NCBI GenBank assembly: GCA_022827265.1
Contig: JAJDTF010000146.1
Coordinates: 1-64,000 of the forward strand
Direction: 5' to 3'
Length of the DNA stretch: 64,000 nt
Source of the DNA: Acidimicrobiia bacterium
GTDB lineage: Bacteria > Actinomycetota > Acidimicrobiia > Acidimicrobiales > Poriferisodalaceae
Of this stretch, positions 24,707-32,737 are shown piece after piece. The notes beneath the pieces were generated by a model. It was given only the letters and a program-made list of their open reading frames with translations. It was not told the DNA's origin and searched no databases. How positions within the stretch are numbered: position 1 is the first letter of the stretch; each line of letters opens with the position of its first letter. The translations under genes and the position numbers were made by a program.

Positions 24707-25668
24707 TCCGACCGTTCGGCGTCGGCGCGGCGGGTCCGCACGTTCGAGACCTCCAGCACCGTCTGACCGCGACCGGCCACTGGCGCGGTCCGATCACCGG
24801 CATCTTCGACTCTGCGACTGCCGAGTCGGTCAGGGCATTCCAGACCCAGCGTTCAATCGACGTTGACGGCATTTGCGGCCCCGAGACATGGGGACTGTTG
24901 ATCGAGGCGGGCCAGCGGCTGGGAGACCGCTTCCTGTACCTGCGCACCCCACACCTGCGGGGCGATGACGTCGCCGAGGTGCAGCGGATGCTCAGCACGC
25001 TGGGCTTCTCGGTCGGGCGCATCGACGGGATCTGGGGCCCGCTGACCGCTGCTGCTCTCGCCGATTTCCAGACGAATATGAGCCTGGGCGGCGATGGCGT
25101 CTGCGGTGGCCGAACCCTGCAGACACTGCAGCAGCTCGTCCGGCCGCTCGGCGACGCATCGGTCGTCGCCCACATCACCGAGCGACAGCGCTTGGAATCC
25201 GCCGGCGGCCAGTTGATCGGGCGGCGCATCGCCGTGGGCGAAGCCGGCGGCCTCGAGCCCGTCACCGCGTCGGTGCGGCGCGAGATCGGGCGCGACGGCG
25301 CCGAGGTGCTGACCGTTCACCATCCTGATTGGTCGACACAAGCCGCGCAGGTCAACCGATTCGGTGCAGCTGTCTACATCGGCTTCGAGGTCAAGCCGGC
25401 CGCGCCCTCGGTCAGCTATTTCCAGGGTCATCACTTCGTGAGCCGCGCCGGCCAGAAGCTCGCGGCTGACATCGCGGACAGATTGGAACCAATATTCGGT
25501 TCCGTTGAAACGAATGGCATGGGACTCCCGATGCTGCGTGAGAGTGCCATGCCCGCTGTGCTGTGCAGGTTCGAACGCATTGACGCTTTGCTCGAACGAA
25601 GCCGGGAAGTTGCCGACGTTGTTGCCCAGTCGACCCGCGATCTGCTCGCTGATCAGCCCGCGGCCTGA
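24703..25668 (+). CDS. cwlM: CwlM-like degraded amidase with two peptidoglycan-binding domains, CTG start
   Basis: A 321-residue protein: two PG_binding_1 domains ([15 protein letters not shown] at about 13-70; [19 protein letters not shown] at about 83-145) and a C-terminal Amidase_3 fold. The first binding domain is in frame only if translation starts at the CTG at 24703, overlapping the trxA stop; no ATG, GTG or TTG exists before TTG at 24898. The zinc motif DPGHGG reads VGEAGGLE and the other zinc and acid residues are not found, so it should not cleave peptidoglycan. Mycobacterial CwlM, at the same place, is also non-hydrolytic and controls MurA; a like role is inferred. Confidence 0.8.
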   Translation: MIRPFGVGAAGPHVRDLQHRLTATGHWRGPITGIFDSATAESVRAFQTQRSIDVDGICGPETWGLLIEAGQRLGDRFLYLRTPHLRGDDVAEVQRMLSTLGFSVGRIDGIWGPLTAAALADFQTNMSLGGDGVCGGRTLQTLQQLVRPLGDASVVAHITERQRLESAGGQLIGRRIAVGEAGGLEPVTASVRREIGRDGAEVLTVHHPDWSTQAAQVNRFGAAVYIGFEVKPAAPSVSYFQGHHFVSRAGQKLAADIADRLEPIFGSVETNGMGLPMLRESAMPAVLCRFERIDALLERSREVADVVAQSTRDLLADQPAA

Positions 25669-25690
25669 CCTCGACGCAAGCTTCTCCCCA

Positions 25691-25715
25691 TGTTGTCCAC
25701 AACTAGTGGACAACA
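25691..25715. promoter_or_regulatory. Inverted pair of DnaA-box-like sequences
   Basis: TGTTGTCCAC and GTGGACAACA form a perfect 10-bp inverted repeat around AACTA. Each arm contains a TTGTCCAC DnaA-box core. It lies between the convergent cwlM-like gene and parB, 11 kb from oriC. It may titrate DnaA; no T-tract follows, so a simple terminator is less likely. Confidence 0.5.
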
Positions 25716-25790
25716 AGTTCAGATTGAGGCTACGAATCTCGGCGCCAGCGCCTCTGTCATCCGAAGCCTGAGCCCGCCGGCAAGCACCTC

Positions 25791-26693
25791 TCAACCTTCG
25801 AGGGCCACTTGAAAGTTGCCGGTCAGCGTCTCATAAAGCCGGCCGAGATCCTCCATATCGGCGAATCTGATGACAATCTGGCCCCCCTGACGGCCGAGTT
25901 GCACCTCGACGGCAGTGGTGAGGGCGGCGGCCAGGGCGGACTCGACCTCCAACACCGCTGCCGGGCGATCCTCGGCGGCAGGGACCTGCGCAGCGGGCTC
26001 GTCGATGAACTGATCCGGCTTCGACTCGCGTTCTGACAGCGCGCCGAGGGATCGGACTTCCTCCTCCACTGTGCGCACTGACCAGCCTTCATCGACTGCC
26101 CGCTCGGCGAGCAGTTCGAGCTCGATGGGATCATCGCAGCCGAGCAGGGCTCGAGCGTGCCCAGCCGAGAGTTCTCCGTCCAGCAGGTAGCGCTGCGCAC
26201 TCACCGGCAGCGACAAGAGCCTGAGCGAATTGGTGACCGCCGCTCGGCTGCGACCCATACGACGTCCGAGCTCATCGTGTGTGACGTCAAAATCGTCGAT
26301 GAGCTGCCGGAACGCAGCTGCCTCTTCCAAGGGATTGAGATCTGCCCGGTGAACGTTCTCGATCAGAGCGTGGGTCAGGCTGGACTCGTCGTCCGCAGCG
26401 CGCACGACGACCGGAATCGTGTCCAAGCCGACGATGCCCGCCGCCCGCCAGCGGCGCTCGCCGGCGATGATCTCGAAGCGCCCGACGATGCCGGTCTCGC
26501 GCACGACGATCGGCTGCAAGACCCCGATCTGGCGAATCGAATCGGCCAGAGCCTCCAGTGCTGCACTGTCGAAATGCTGGCGGGGTTGGAGCGGATTGAC
26601 TTCGACGGCCGAGACCGGCACCTCGCGATAGACCGATTGGCCGGTGGGGATGAGCGCGCCAAGCCCTCGCCCGAGTCCTCTTTGAGCGTTCAT
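25791..26693 (-). CDS. parB: Chromosome-partitioning protein ParB
   Basis: CTP-dependent clamp that loads at parS and spreads on DNA near oriC. The 300-residue protein has the ParA-contacting N-terminus (MNAQRGLGRGLGALIP), the CTP-binding motif GERRWRAA (about 78-85), ENVHRADLNPLEEAAAF, the parS-binding HTH (VTHDELGRRMGRSRAAVTNSLRLLSLP) and the dimerising C-terminus. The ATG overlaps the parA stop by 4 bp. A perfect parS lies upstream of parA. Confidence 0.96.
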   Translation of the reverse strand: MNAQRGLGRGLGALIPTGQSVYREVPVSAVEVNPLQPRQHFDSAALEALADSIRQIGVLQPIVVRETGIVGRFEIIAGERRWRAAGIVGLDTIPVVVRAADDESSLTHALIENVHRADLNPLEEAAAFRQLIDDFDVTHDELGRRMGRSRAAVTNSLRLLSLPVSAQRYLLDGELSAGHARALLGCDDPIELELLAERAVDEGWSVRTVEEEVRSLGALSERESKPDQFIDEPAAQVPAAEDRPAAVLEVESALAAALTTAVEVQLGRQGGQIVIRFADMEDLGRLYETLTGNFQVALEG

Positions 26694-27571
26694 GTGGGGG
26701 CTCCTTCACGACTGATGGGCGAGATGCCGGCCGGCTCTGACTGCGCCTGTTCGGGGTCCTCATTCGAACCGGGATCATGAGCTAGGCGGGCGCTGTCTGC
26801 CCTCATCTGCCCGCCGCGCTCGTGAATCTCCCGGGCCAGCTCTCGGTAGGCCACGGCACCACGGCTGTTGGGCGCGTACACCGTCACCGGTTGCCCCACG
26901 CTCGGCGCCTCGGACAGCCGCACCGTCCGGGGGATCACCACCCGGCACACCCGATCACCGAAGTGCCGCCGTACGTCAGAGACCACCTCTGCCGCAAGCC
27001 GTGTCCTGGCGTCGTACATCACCATGACGATGGCACTGATGACGAGGGCGGGATTCAGGCCCTGACGCACCATCTCCACATTGTGAAGCAATTGGCCCAG
27101 TCCCTCGAGCGCGTAGTACTCGCACTGGACAGGCACGAGGATCTCGACCGCCGCGCTCAACGCATTGACGGTCAAGAGTCCAAGCGACGGCGGGCAGTCG
27201 ATGAAGATGTAGTCGTAGTCGTCAGCGACCGGGGCGAGAGCGTGCCGGAGTTTCAACTCGCGACTGAAGGCATACACCAGTTCTATCTCTGCACCAGACA
27301 TCTCTAACCGTGCTGGCGCCACGTCGAAATTCTTGATGCCAGTCGGCTGGATGCAGTCGACCATCTCTGCCGAACCGAGCACTACCTGGTACATCGAAGT
27401 GTCCATGGCACGCGGGTCGATGCCGGCACCAGTAGCGGCATTGCCTTGCGGATCCATGTCGACAAGCAGCGTCTTCTGGTCAGAGTCGGCAAGTGCCGCA
27501 CACAGATTGACGGCCGTCGTTGTCTTGCCGACGCCGCCTTTCTGGTTCGTCACCGCAATGATCCGGCCCAT
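26690..27571 (-). CDS. parA: Chromosome-partitioning ATPase ParA
   Basis: Deviant Walker ATPase that moves ParB-parS complexes over the nucleoid. Walker A KGGVGKTT is at residues 11-18, Walker B-like DYIFIDCPPSLG in the middle, and Walker A' VDMDPQGNAA. 293 residues; the C-terminal 30 are an unconserved acidic tail. ATG at 27571 is used because GGAG lies 7 nt upstream; a second ATG five codons earlier has weaker signals. It forms an operon with parB. Confidence 0.96.
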   Translation of the reverse strand: MGRIIAVTNQKGGVGKTTTAVNLCAALADSDQKTLLVDMDPQGNAATGAGIDPRAMDTSMYQVVLGSAEMVDCIQPTGIKNFDVAPARLEMSGAEIELVYAFSRELKLRHALAPVADDYDYIFIDCPPSLGLLTVNALSAAVEILVPVQCEYYALEGLGQLLHNVEMVRQGLNPALVISAIVMVMYDARTRLAAEVVSDVRRHFGDRVCRVVIPRTVRLSEAPSVGQPVTVYAPNSRGAVAYRELAREIHERGGQMRADSARLAHDPGSNEDPEQAQSEPAGISPISREGAPT

Positions 27572-27639
27572 GCAGTCTCCGTTCATTGACGCCTGAGGAT
27601 CAGCGTAGGCCAGTCGTGAACCCGCTGCGCGGGCGGCAA

Positions 27640-27655
27640 TGTTTCACGTGAAACA
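27640..27655. other. parS centromere site
   Basis: TGTTTCACGTGAAACA is a perfect match to the bacterial parS consensus, extended to an 18-bp palindrome (27639-27656). It lies 69 bp upstream of the parA start and about 9 kb left of oriC. Confidence 0.95.
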
Positions 27656-27657
27656 TG

Positions 27658-27706
27658 CCAGGGGCCCGAGCGGCCCGTGAGCGACAGCGAACAAGAGCGG
27701 GGCGCT
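27658..27706 (-). repeat. R1 interspersed repeat, copy d
   Basis: Reverse-orientation copy: GGGCCCGAGCGGCCCGTGAGC, then GAACAAGAGCGGG. It begins 2 bp after the parS palindrome and lies in the divergent parA/rsmG gap. The terminal GGCTTCGCC module is not present. Confidence 0.75.
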
Positions 27707-27766
27707 GGGGCCCGACCGGCGCGGCCTGCTGATGTGCATCGTTCGTCGGATACGGTTCCCGGCATC

Positions 27767-28387
27767 ATGACGACGGCAGACGAACGCCTCGTTGCCGTGC
27801 TGAGACGCGGCCAACAACAGGGTTTTCTGGGCCCGGGTGACCTCTTGGCCCATGTGGAGCACGCGCGAGCCCACCACACGGCGGCGCGACCGATGCCCGG
27901 CCAACGCTGGTGCGATCTCGGGAGCGGTGGGGGAGTGCCCGGACTTATGATGGCCCTGGAGCAGCCCAGCGTCGAGTTCGTGCTCTTGGATCGGTCCCAC
28001 CGACGGACCGACTTTCTCAAAACTGCTGTTCAAGACCTCACGCTCGCTGATCGTGTCACGATCGCGCTCGGTGATGCCGCCGAACTCGCTCACCTCCCCC
28101 AGCATCGCCATGTCTATGACGGCGTCGTGAGCCGGGCGTTCGGTCAGCCGGCCGCGGTCGCAGAGTGCAGTGCCGGCCTGCTGCGTGCGGGCGGCAGGCT
28201 TGTGGTCAGCGAGCCGCCCAGATGTGGTGAGGCGCGCTGGCCAAACGATGCTCTCGCTCAGCTCGGGATGCGATTCGTGCGGAGAACCGCAGGCGCGCCG
28301 ACGTTCGCGGAGCTGGAGTGCCTGACGACCACCGATCCGGCCTACCCCCGAACCTGGAAGCAGATCCGGAAGCGACCGCTTTTCTGA
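27767..28387 (+). CDS. rsmG: 16S rRNA (guanine-N7)-methyltransferase G
   Basis: Methylates G527 of 16S rRNA with SAM. The 206-residue protein has the SAM motif WCDLGSGGGVPGLMMALEQP, VEFVLLDRSHRRTDFL and VSRAFGQPAAVAECSAGLL, diagnostic for RsmG (GidB). Start ATG at 27767; the longer frame reads through the R1 repeat. In nearly all relatives rsmG is collinear with parA and jag; here it points the other way and converges on the jag fragment with 13 bp between stops. Confidence 0.94.
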   Translation: MTTADERLVAVLRRGQQQGFLGPGDLLAHVEHARAHHTAARPMPGQRWCDLGSGGGVPGLMMALEQPSVEFVLLDRSHRRTDFLKTAVQDLTLADRVTIALGDAAELAHLPQHRHVYDGVVSRAFGQPAAVAECSAGLLRAGGRLVVSEPPRCGEARWPNDALAQLGMRFVRRTAGAPTFAELECLTTTDPAYPRTWKQIRKRPLF

Positions 28388-28400
28388 TCGATCGGGCGGA

Positions 28401-28919
28401 CTACGCCTCGTCGCTCGGACTGGGAGCGTCGCTCGGGCTTGACGGTACCAGCACAACGCGCCGGCGGGGTTCGTCGCCCACCGAGATCGTGTCGACGCCG
28501 GCGATCTCGTTGACAGTGTCGTGCACAACCTTGCGGTCAGCTGCATTCATCGGCTCGAGTCCGCGTTCCGTTCCGCGTTCCACCACGGCGCCAGCGAGCT
28601 CGCGTACGTACGCCTCAAGCGCCTCGCGGCGGCGCTGCCGGTAGCCGCCCACATCAACCCGTACTCGCGCGCGGCGCACACCTGGCAGCCTGCGCTGCAG
28701 CATGGTCTTCGCGACCTCCTGGAGTGCAACGACATGACGGCCGCGCGGCCCGATCAGCAACCCCAGCGCCTCGTTCTCACCCTCGAGATTGATCTCGAAG
28801 CTGTCATCGTCTGCTGCGACTGGCAGCGCCTGCGCCTCGATACCGAACGCATGTACCAAGCCATCCAAGAACTCCTGCACCATGACTTGCTGTTCGGCTG
28901 TCGTCGTCTCTTCTGTCAT
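28401..28919 (-). CDS. jag: KhpB/Jag, KH and R3H domains only
   Basis: A 172-residue RNA-binding protein: a KH domain (INLEGENEALGLLIGPRGRHVVALQEVAKTMLQ, about 40-85) and a C-terminal R3H domain with the RxxxH motif (AADRKVVHDTVNEIAGVDTISVGDEPRRRVVL). Together with KhpA it binds many mRNAs and affects cell division and envelope synthesis. It lacks the Jag_N domain; a separate Jag_N gene is found 3.4 kb away beside yidC, so jag appears to have been split. ATG at 28919 has GAGGTG 6 nt upstream. Confidence 0.9.
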   Translation of the reverse strand: MTEETTTAEQQVMVQEFLDGLVHAFGIEAQALPVAADDDSFEINLEGENEALGLLIGPRGRHVVALQEVAKTMLQRRLPGVRRARVRVDVGGYRQRRREALEAYVRELAGAVVERGTERGLEPMNAADRKVVHDTVNEIAGVDTISVGDEPRRRVVLVPSSPSDAPSPSDEA

Positions 28920-29092
28920 CTTCATCACCTCTGGTCGGGCACGCATGCGTTGGGTCTGCTGCGCGCCGGGGGGCATCAGTCCACGGATGCTGCTCGTGGA
29001 TTGCTCGCACGACGTGGCCAGCGGTCAGCCTACGGGTCTGCCGCCGCGGAACCCATGAGATTCGTGACACCCATTGCGACCGACCGAGAAGC

Positions 29093-30142
29093 TCAGAGTC
29101 GGGACGACTCGCAATGACGCTCGCCGGGGTAGAACTGTGCGCAGTACTCCCGGTACTTCATGATCTCGCCATCAGTGCGAACGACTCGGGGGCGTGGCAC
29201 GTAGTGCTTGCGACTCCAGATGACGACATCCTGTTGAACGTCCCGGATCTGCAGGTCCGCAATGAACTTGTTCACGATCGGCGCTCGCATCCGTGTCGGC
29301 AAGAACTTCAGGCCGGCGATCGGTCGCTTGGGTTTGTGCAGTGCGCGCATCCTCGACACGATGGACAGGTCAATGAGCGTGCCGTCGACTGGTGCCGCCA
29401 ATACCCACAGCCGGGCATCGATGCCGATGGAGTGCTCCTGGAATTCGACGAATGAGTAACCCAGCCCGATGACGTGAGCGATAGCCGACACGTCCATGGT
29501 CAGCTTGCCGAACTTGGCAATCTTCCGGGTCGTCGAGAAACCGAACCGGCTCTCAAGTCGTGGTCCGTCGATCAACACCGGCGTTTCGTTGGTGACATTG
29601 TGGTAGCCGTGGATATAGCTCAGGTGCGCAATGTCCACCGAATTCTCGCTGGTTTCCTGCGGATGGCCGGCGAAGCGAATGGTCCGGATCTGCAAGTCAG
29701 TCCAGTCGTCGCCGGATCGAGGAACGTCGGGCAACTGCCACTGCGAGGGTCGCCCACCGAGGCCCCACCAACCGAAGATGAGACCTTCGACCTCACGGGT
29801 TTCGAAAAGGTCCAGCTTCGCGGATCGGGCGGGCGCCCCGGACGGGGTGGCCGCGCACTGCCCGCTCGTGTCGAATTCGAATCCATGAAACGGGCACACG
29901 AGTCTCCCGCCCACGACCCTTGCCCCAGCCTCAGGTCCCAGATCGGAGCCCAGATGGGGACATACCGATTTCGCCATGCAGATTTCGCCGGCCGGATCAG
30001 ACCAGATGACGATCTTCTCGCCCATCCAGGTGCGTTGAATCAATCCCGCCTTCTGGACGGCGTCGCGCGTCGCGATGAAAAACCAGCCTTCCGGAAATGG
30101 CGGAAGCGAACTAACGTTTGCTGCCTGCTGGGGTCTGGCCAT
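29093..30142 (-). CDS. Rieske non-heme iron oxygenase, steroid-type
   Basis: A 349-residue oxygenase component. The Rieske cluster ligands are C61-x-H63 and C83-x-x-H86 (CPHLGSDLGP ... LVCPFHGFEF). The mononuclear iron motif is N167-x2-D170-x2-H173-x4-H178 (ENSVDIAHLSYIHGYHN). The layout and PFHGFEF/ENSVDIAH wording resemble KshA and the cholesterol 7-desaturases (Neverland/DAF-36), so a steroid or related lipid is a plausible substrate. Electrons would need a reductase not seen here. It is divergent from the GPP34-P450 gene, sharing a 166-bp control region, and both lie inside the split jag locus. Confidence 0.85.
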   Translation of the reverse strand: MARPQQAANVSSLPPFPEGWFFIATRDAVQKAGLIQRTWMGEKIVIWSDPAGEICMAKSVCPHLGSDLGPEAGARVVGGRLVCPFHGFEFDTSGQCAATPSGAPARSAKLDLFETREVEGLIFGWWGLGGRPSQWQLPDVPRSGDDWTDLQIRTIRFAGHPQETSENSVDIAHLSYIHGYHNVTNETPVLIDGPRLESRFGFSTTRKIAKFGKLTMDVSAIAHVIGLGYSFVEFQEHSIGIDARLWVLAAPVDGTLIDLSIVSRMRALHKPKRPIAGLKFLPTRMRAPIVNKFIADLQIRDVQQDVVIWSRKHYVPRPRVVRTDGEIMKYREYCAQFYPGERHCESSRL

Positions 30143-30308
30143 CCCGCCGCGCTCTCCATCCGAAGCGATTCCGGCAGGCTAGACCGGATGATCGGCGCCT
30201 CCGGGAAGTGCCGGTGCTGCACTCCGCACCAGCAACTATCCGTACACTTGAAGTGATCTTCCCGAACGCTGGGCTGACCACCGTGCCCCGTGTGATCAGG
30301 AGTGTTAC

Positions 30309-32351
30309 TTGACTATTGCATCGACAGCGTCGACGAAGGTCACCGCTGCGCAGCCGCTCGACCTGACTGAGGAACTCCTCTTGGTGCTGCTCAGCGAAGA
30401 GAGCGGGTACTTCCACCAGGTTCCCGGTTGGCACTTGAATTGCGCCATGGCCGGTGCGGCGCTGGCCGAACTCTCGCTGCAGGCGCGCATTGACACCGAC
30501 ATGGAGTCGCTGATCCTGCTGGACCCCACGTCGACCGGCAAGCCGATCTTGGACCTCGCCCTCCAGCAGATCGCGAGCGAGCCCGATCAACACAACGCCC
30601 AGTACTGGGTGGAGCGCCTCGCGCCTCGCGCGGAGATGATGCTCGACTTGGCACTGGAGCAACTGGTCAGACTTGGGATCCTCGAGCATCACGACGGCGA
30701 ATTCTGGAGCTTGACGGCAGCGGCCCGACACAGCGATTTCTTTGCCAGCGAGGAAGACGACTCGGCTGCCCAATTCATCAAGACGCGCATTGGCAGATCG
30801 ATCTTGCTCGGCGAGATTCCCAGCCCGAGAGATGTCATCATCATCGGTCTCGCCCACACCTGCGATGTTCTGCGCTTCATTTTCGAGCTCGACGACGAAG
30901 CGGAGGAGCGGGTCCAGCTCATCTGCCAGATGGACCTGATCGGCAGGGCCATCGCGGACGCCGTCGCGCACAACTTGGTGGCCTCACTCTTCAGAAGCTC
31001 TGCGCTGACGAAATCGGTACCCAAGCTGCCGCTCAACAAACTGCTGCTCAATCGTCATTTCCTTCGCGGGAACATCCCGGCTGTCTATGCACAATTGACT
31101 GAAGAATTTGGTTCAGTATTCAGGCTCAGCCCCCTGTTCTCCGGGCAGGAGATCACGTTCCTATCAGGCCATCGCGTCAATCGCTGGGTTCATCGGCACG
31201 GTCGTATGCACCTCAGGTCGAGCGATTATCTCCGAGGTCTCGAAACTGCGTATCACGCCTCCGGATTGCTGCCTGCGCTGGATGGTACAGATCATTTCCG
31301 CATGCGCAAGTCGCTGCGCGCTGGCTACGGCCGCGCGCGGTTCGAACAGCAGCTCGAATCGGTATATCAGCACGCTCGAACGTACGTCAGCAAGTGGAGT
31401 GTCGGGGACACATTTGGAGCCGTATCGATGTGTCGCGGCTTCTCCGGTGCTCAGATCACTCCGTTCCTCGCGAGCATCGAGGCAGATGATGTCATCGATG
31501 ACCTCATCGCCTATAAGTCCCGGGTGCTCATGACCCAAGTCGTCAACGTCTTACCCAACTTCATGCTCCATACGCCACGCATGAAGCGCAAGAAGAAGGT
31601 TGTCGACATTCTGTACGAGCGCGTGCTGGAATCTCACACTGCCGCGCAGAGGGCTGGTTGCCCTCGCGATCTCGCCGACGACGTACTCAGCCTGCACACC
31701 AGCGATCCGATTTTCGTACCCGAGTCGAATCTCAGCTTTACTTTCTCGGCACCAGTACTCGCTGGGATGTACGCGGGAGATGAGCTCAGCTTCATCTTGC
31801 ATGCGATGGTCTCTCAACCGCATTTGTACGAGCAGATCCAAGCAGAGGCTGATGCTCTGTTCGGCAACGGAGATCCATCACCAGATGATTTGAGTTCGCC
31901 CGCTATCGATGTCACTCGACGTTTCATCATGGAGTGCTTGCGATTGTGGCCCACGGTGCCGATGTCGATTCGGACAGTAATGAACGCATGCGTCGTTGAA
32001 GACTACGAATTGCCGGTCGGCTCCAAGGTGTTCATTGCTACGACGGCACCGCACTACATGAGCGAGGTTTTTCCGGATCCGTTCACATTCGACATCGATC
32101 GCTACCTGCCTTCACGCGGCGAGCATCGAACGCCAGGGTATGCACCGTTCGGTCTCGGCACCCATAGCTGCCTTGGCTCTCATATGGTGGAGTTGCAGAT
32201 GCTGCTGAGCCTGTTGATGCTCGCGCACTACTTCACCTTCGAGGTCTCGCCGTCGAACTACAAGCTGAAGATCAGCCCGTTTCCATCAATGTCGCCGAAC
32301 AAGCGGTTCAAACTCAAAGTCGTGGAGCAGCGGCACTCGTTGACGAGTTGA
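30309..32351 (+). CDS. GPP34-domain / cytochrome P450 fusion protein
   Basis: A 680-residue protein with an N-terminal GPP34 (GOLPH3/Vps74-like) domain, about 15-235 (LDLTEELLLVLLSEESGYFH, AGAALAELSLQARID, WVERLAPRAEMMLDLALEQLVRLGILE), joined to a cytochrome P450, about 240-675. P450 marks are ExxR at E542 (ECLRLWP), the FDIDRYLP segment, and the heme loop FGLGTHSCLGSHM with Cys621. The I-helix reads AGMYAGDELS, without the usual Thr after the acid. GPP34 domains bind phospholipid headgroups at membranes, so the fusion may hold the P450 at a membrane. Start is TTG at 30309 with AGGAG 6 nt upstream. I know of no described fusion of this kind. Confidence 0.88.
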   Translation: MTIASTASTKVTAAQPLDLTEELLLVLLSEESGYFHQVPGWHLNCAMAGAALAELSLQARIDTDMESLILLDPTSTGKPILDLALQQIASEPDQHNAQYWVERLAPRAEMMLDLALEQLVRLGILEHHDGEFWSLTAAARHSDFFASEEDDSAAQFIKTRIGRSILLGEIPSPRDVIIIGLAHTCDVLRFIFELDDEAEERVQLICQMDLIGRAIADAVAHNLVASLFRSSALTKSVPKLPLNKLLLNRHFLRGNIPAVYAQLTEEFGSVFRLSPLFSGQEITFLSGHRVNRWVHRHGRMHLRSSDYLRGLETAYHASGLLPALDGTDHFRMRKSLRAGYGRARFEQQLESVYQHARTYVSKWSVGDTFGAVSMCRGFSGAQITPFLASIEADDVIDDLIAYKSRVLMTQVVNVLPNFMLHTPRMKRKKKVVDILYERVLESHTAAQRAGCPRDLADDVLSLHTSDPIFVPESNLSFTFSAPVLAGMYAGDELSFILHAMVSQPHLYEQIQAEADALFGNGDPSPDDLSSPAIDVTRRFIMECLRLWPTVPMSIRTVMNACVVEDYELPVGSKVFIATTAPHYMSEVFPDPFTFDIDRYLPSRGEHRTPGYAPFGLGTHSCLGSHMVELQMLLSLLMLAHYFTFEVSPSNYKLKISPFPSMSPNKRFKLKVVEQRHSLTS

Positions 32352-32362
32352 GCGGTTCTGGG

Positions 32363-32698
32363 CTATCGACGACCTGAACGGGAACGACGGCGCGGAGATC
32401 TGCCGCCACTGTGCTGACCTTGTCCGGAACCCTGCCGGCGGTGAGCACCGCTCTTGCCACCACCGGAGCGTCGGCGGGATCTGCGGCGGTCTCGACGTTG
32501 GTCGCCCACTCGCGGCGGCGGCTCGGTCGGACGCACTCGCATGCGAACGCGAGCGGGCTGGCGTCGAAACCCCCAGTGCGAGCGGCCCGGCTCAGCCACG
32601 ATCTCGATGTCTGCATCCTCGGCGGCGATGGAGAGCGCATCGAGGCCACGATCACGCGCCTCCGCAACGGTGTCGCCGGTCACCACGATCCACTCCAC
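32363..32698 (-). CDS. Detached Jag_N domain protein
   Basis: A 111-residue frame starting at GTG 32698 and lying 39 bp after the yidC stop. Residues 1-57 match the Jag N-terminal domain (EWIVVTGDTVAEARDRGLDALSIA, then SHWGFRRQPARVRMRVRPTEPP); the rest is the Arg/Gly/Ser-rich linker that joins Jag_N to the KH domain in full-length Jag. The frame ends 11 bp from the stop of the inserted P450 gene. It is best explained as the 5' half of jag cut from its KH-R3H half at 28401-28919. Whether it is still made as a free domain is not known. Confidence 0.7.
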   Translation of the reverse strand: MEWIVVTGDTVAEARDRGLDALSIAAEDADIEIVAEPGRSHWGFRRQPARVRMRVRPTEPPPRVGDQRRDRRRSRRRSGGGKSGAHRRQGSGQGQHSGGRSPRRRSRSGRR

Positions 32699-32737
32699 GA
32701 CGCAGCGCCTAACTCTCCACAACAGTTGCCGGCGCGT

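Noticed and set aside
24898-25668. TTG at 24898 as start of the cwlM-like gene
   Set aside because: It would remove a complete peptidoglycan-binding domain that is in frame from 24703.
32314-32667. Alternative minus-strand frame beside the Jag_N gene
   Set aside because: It overlaps the Jag_N linker in another frame and runs into the P450 3' end; no homology or start signal.
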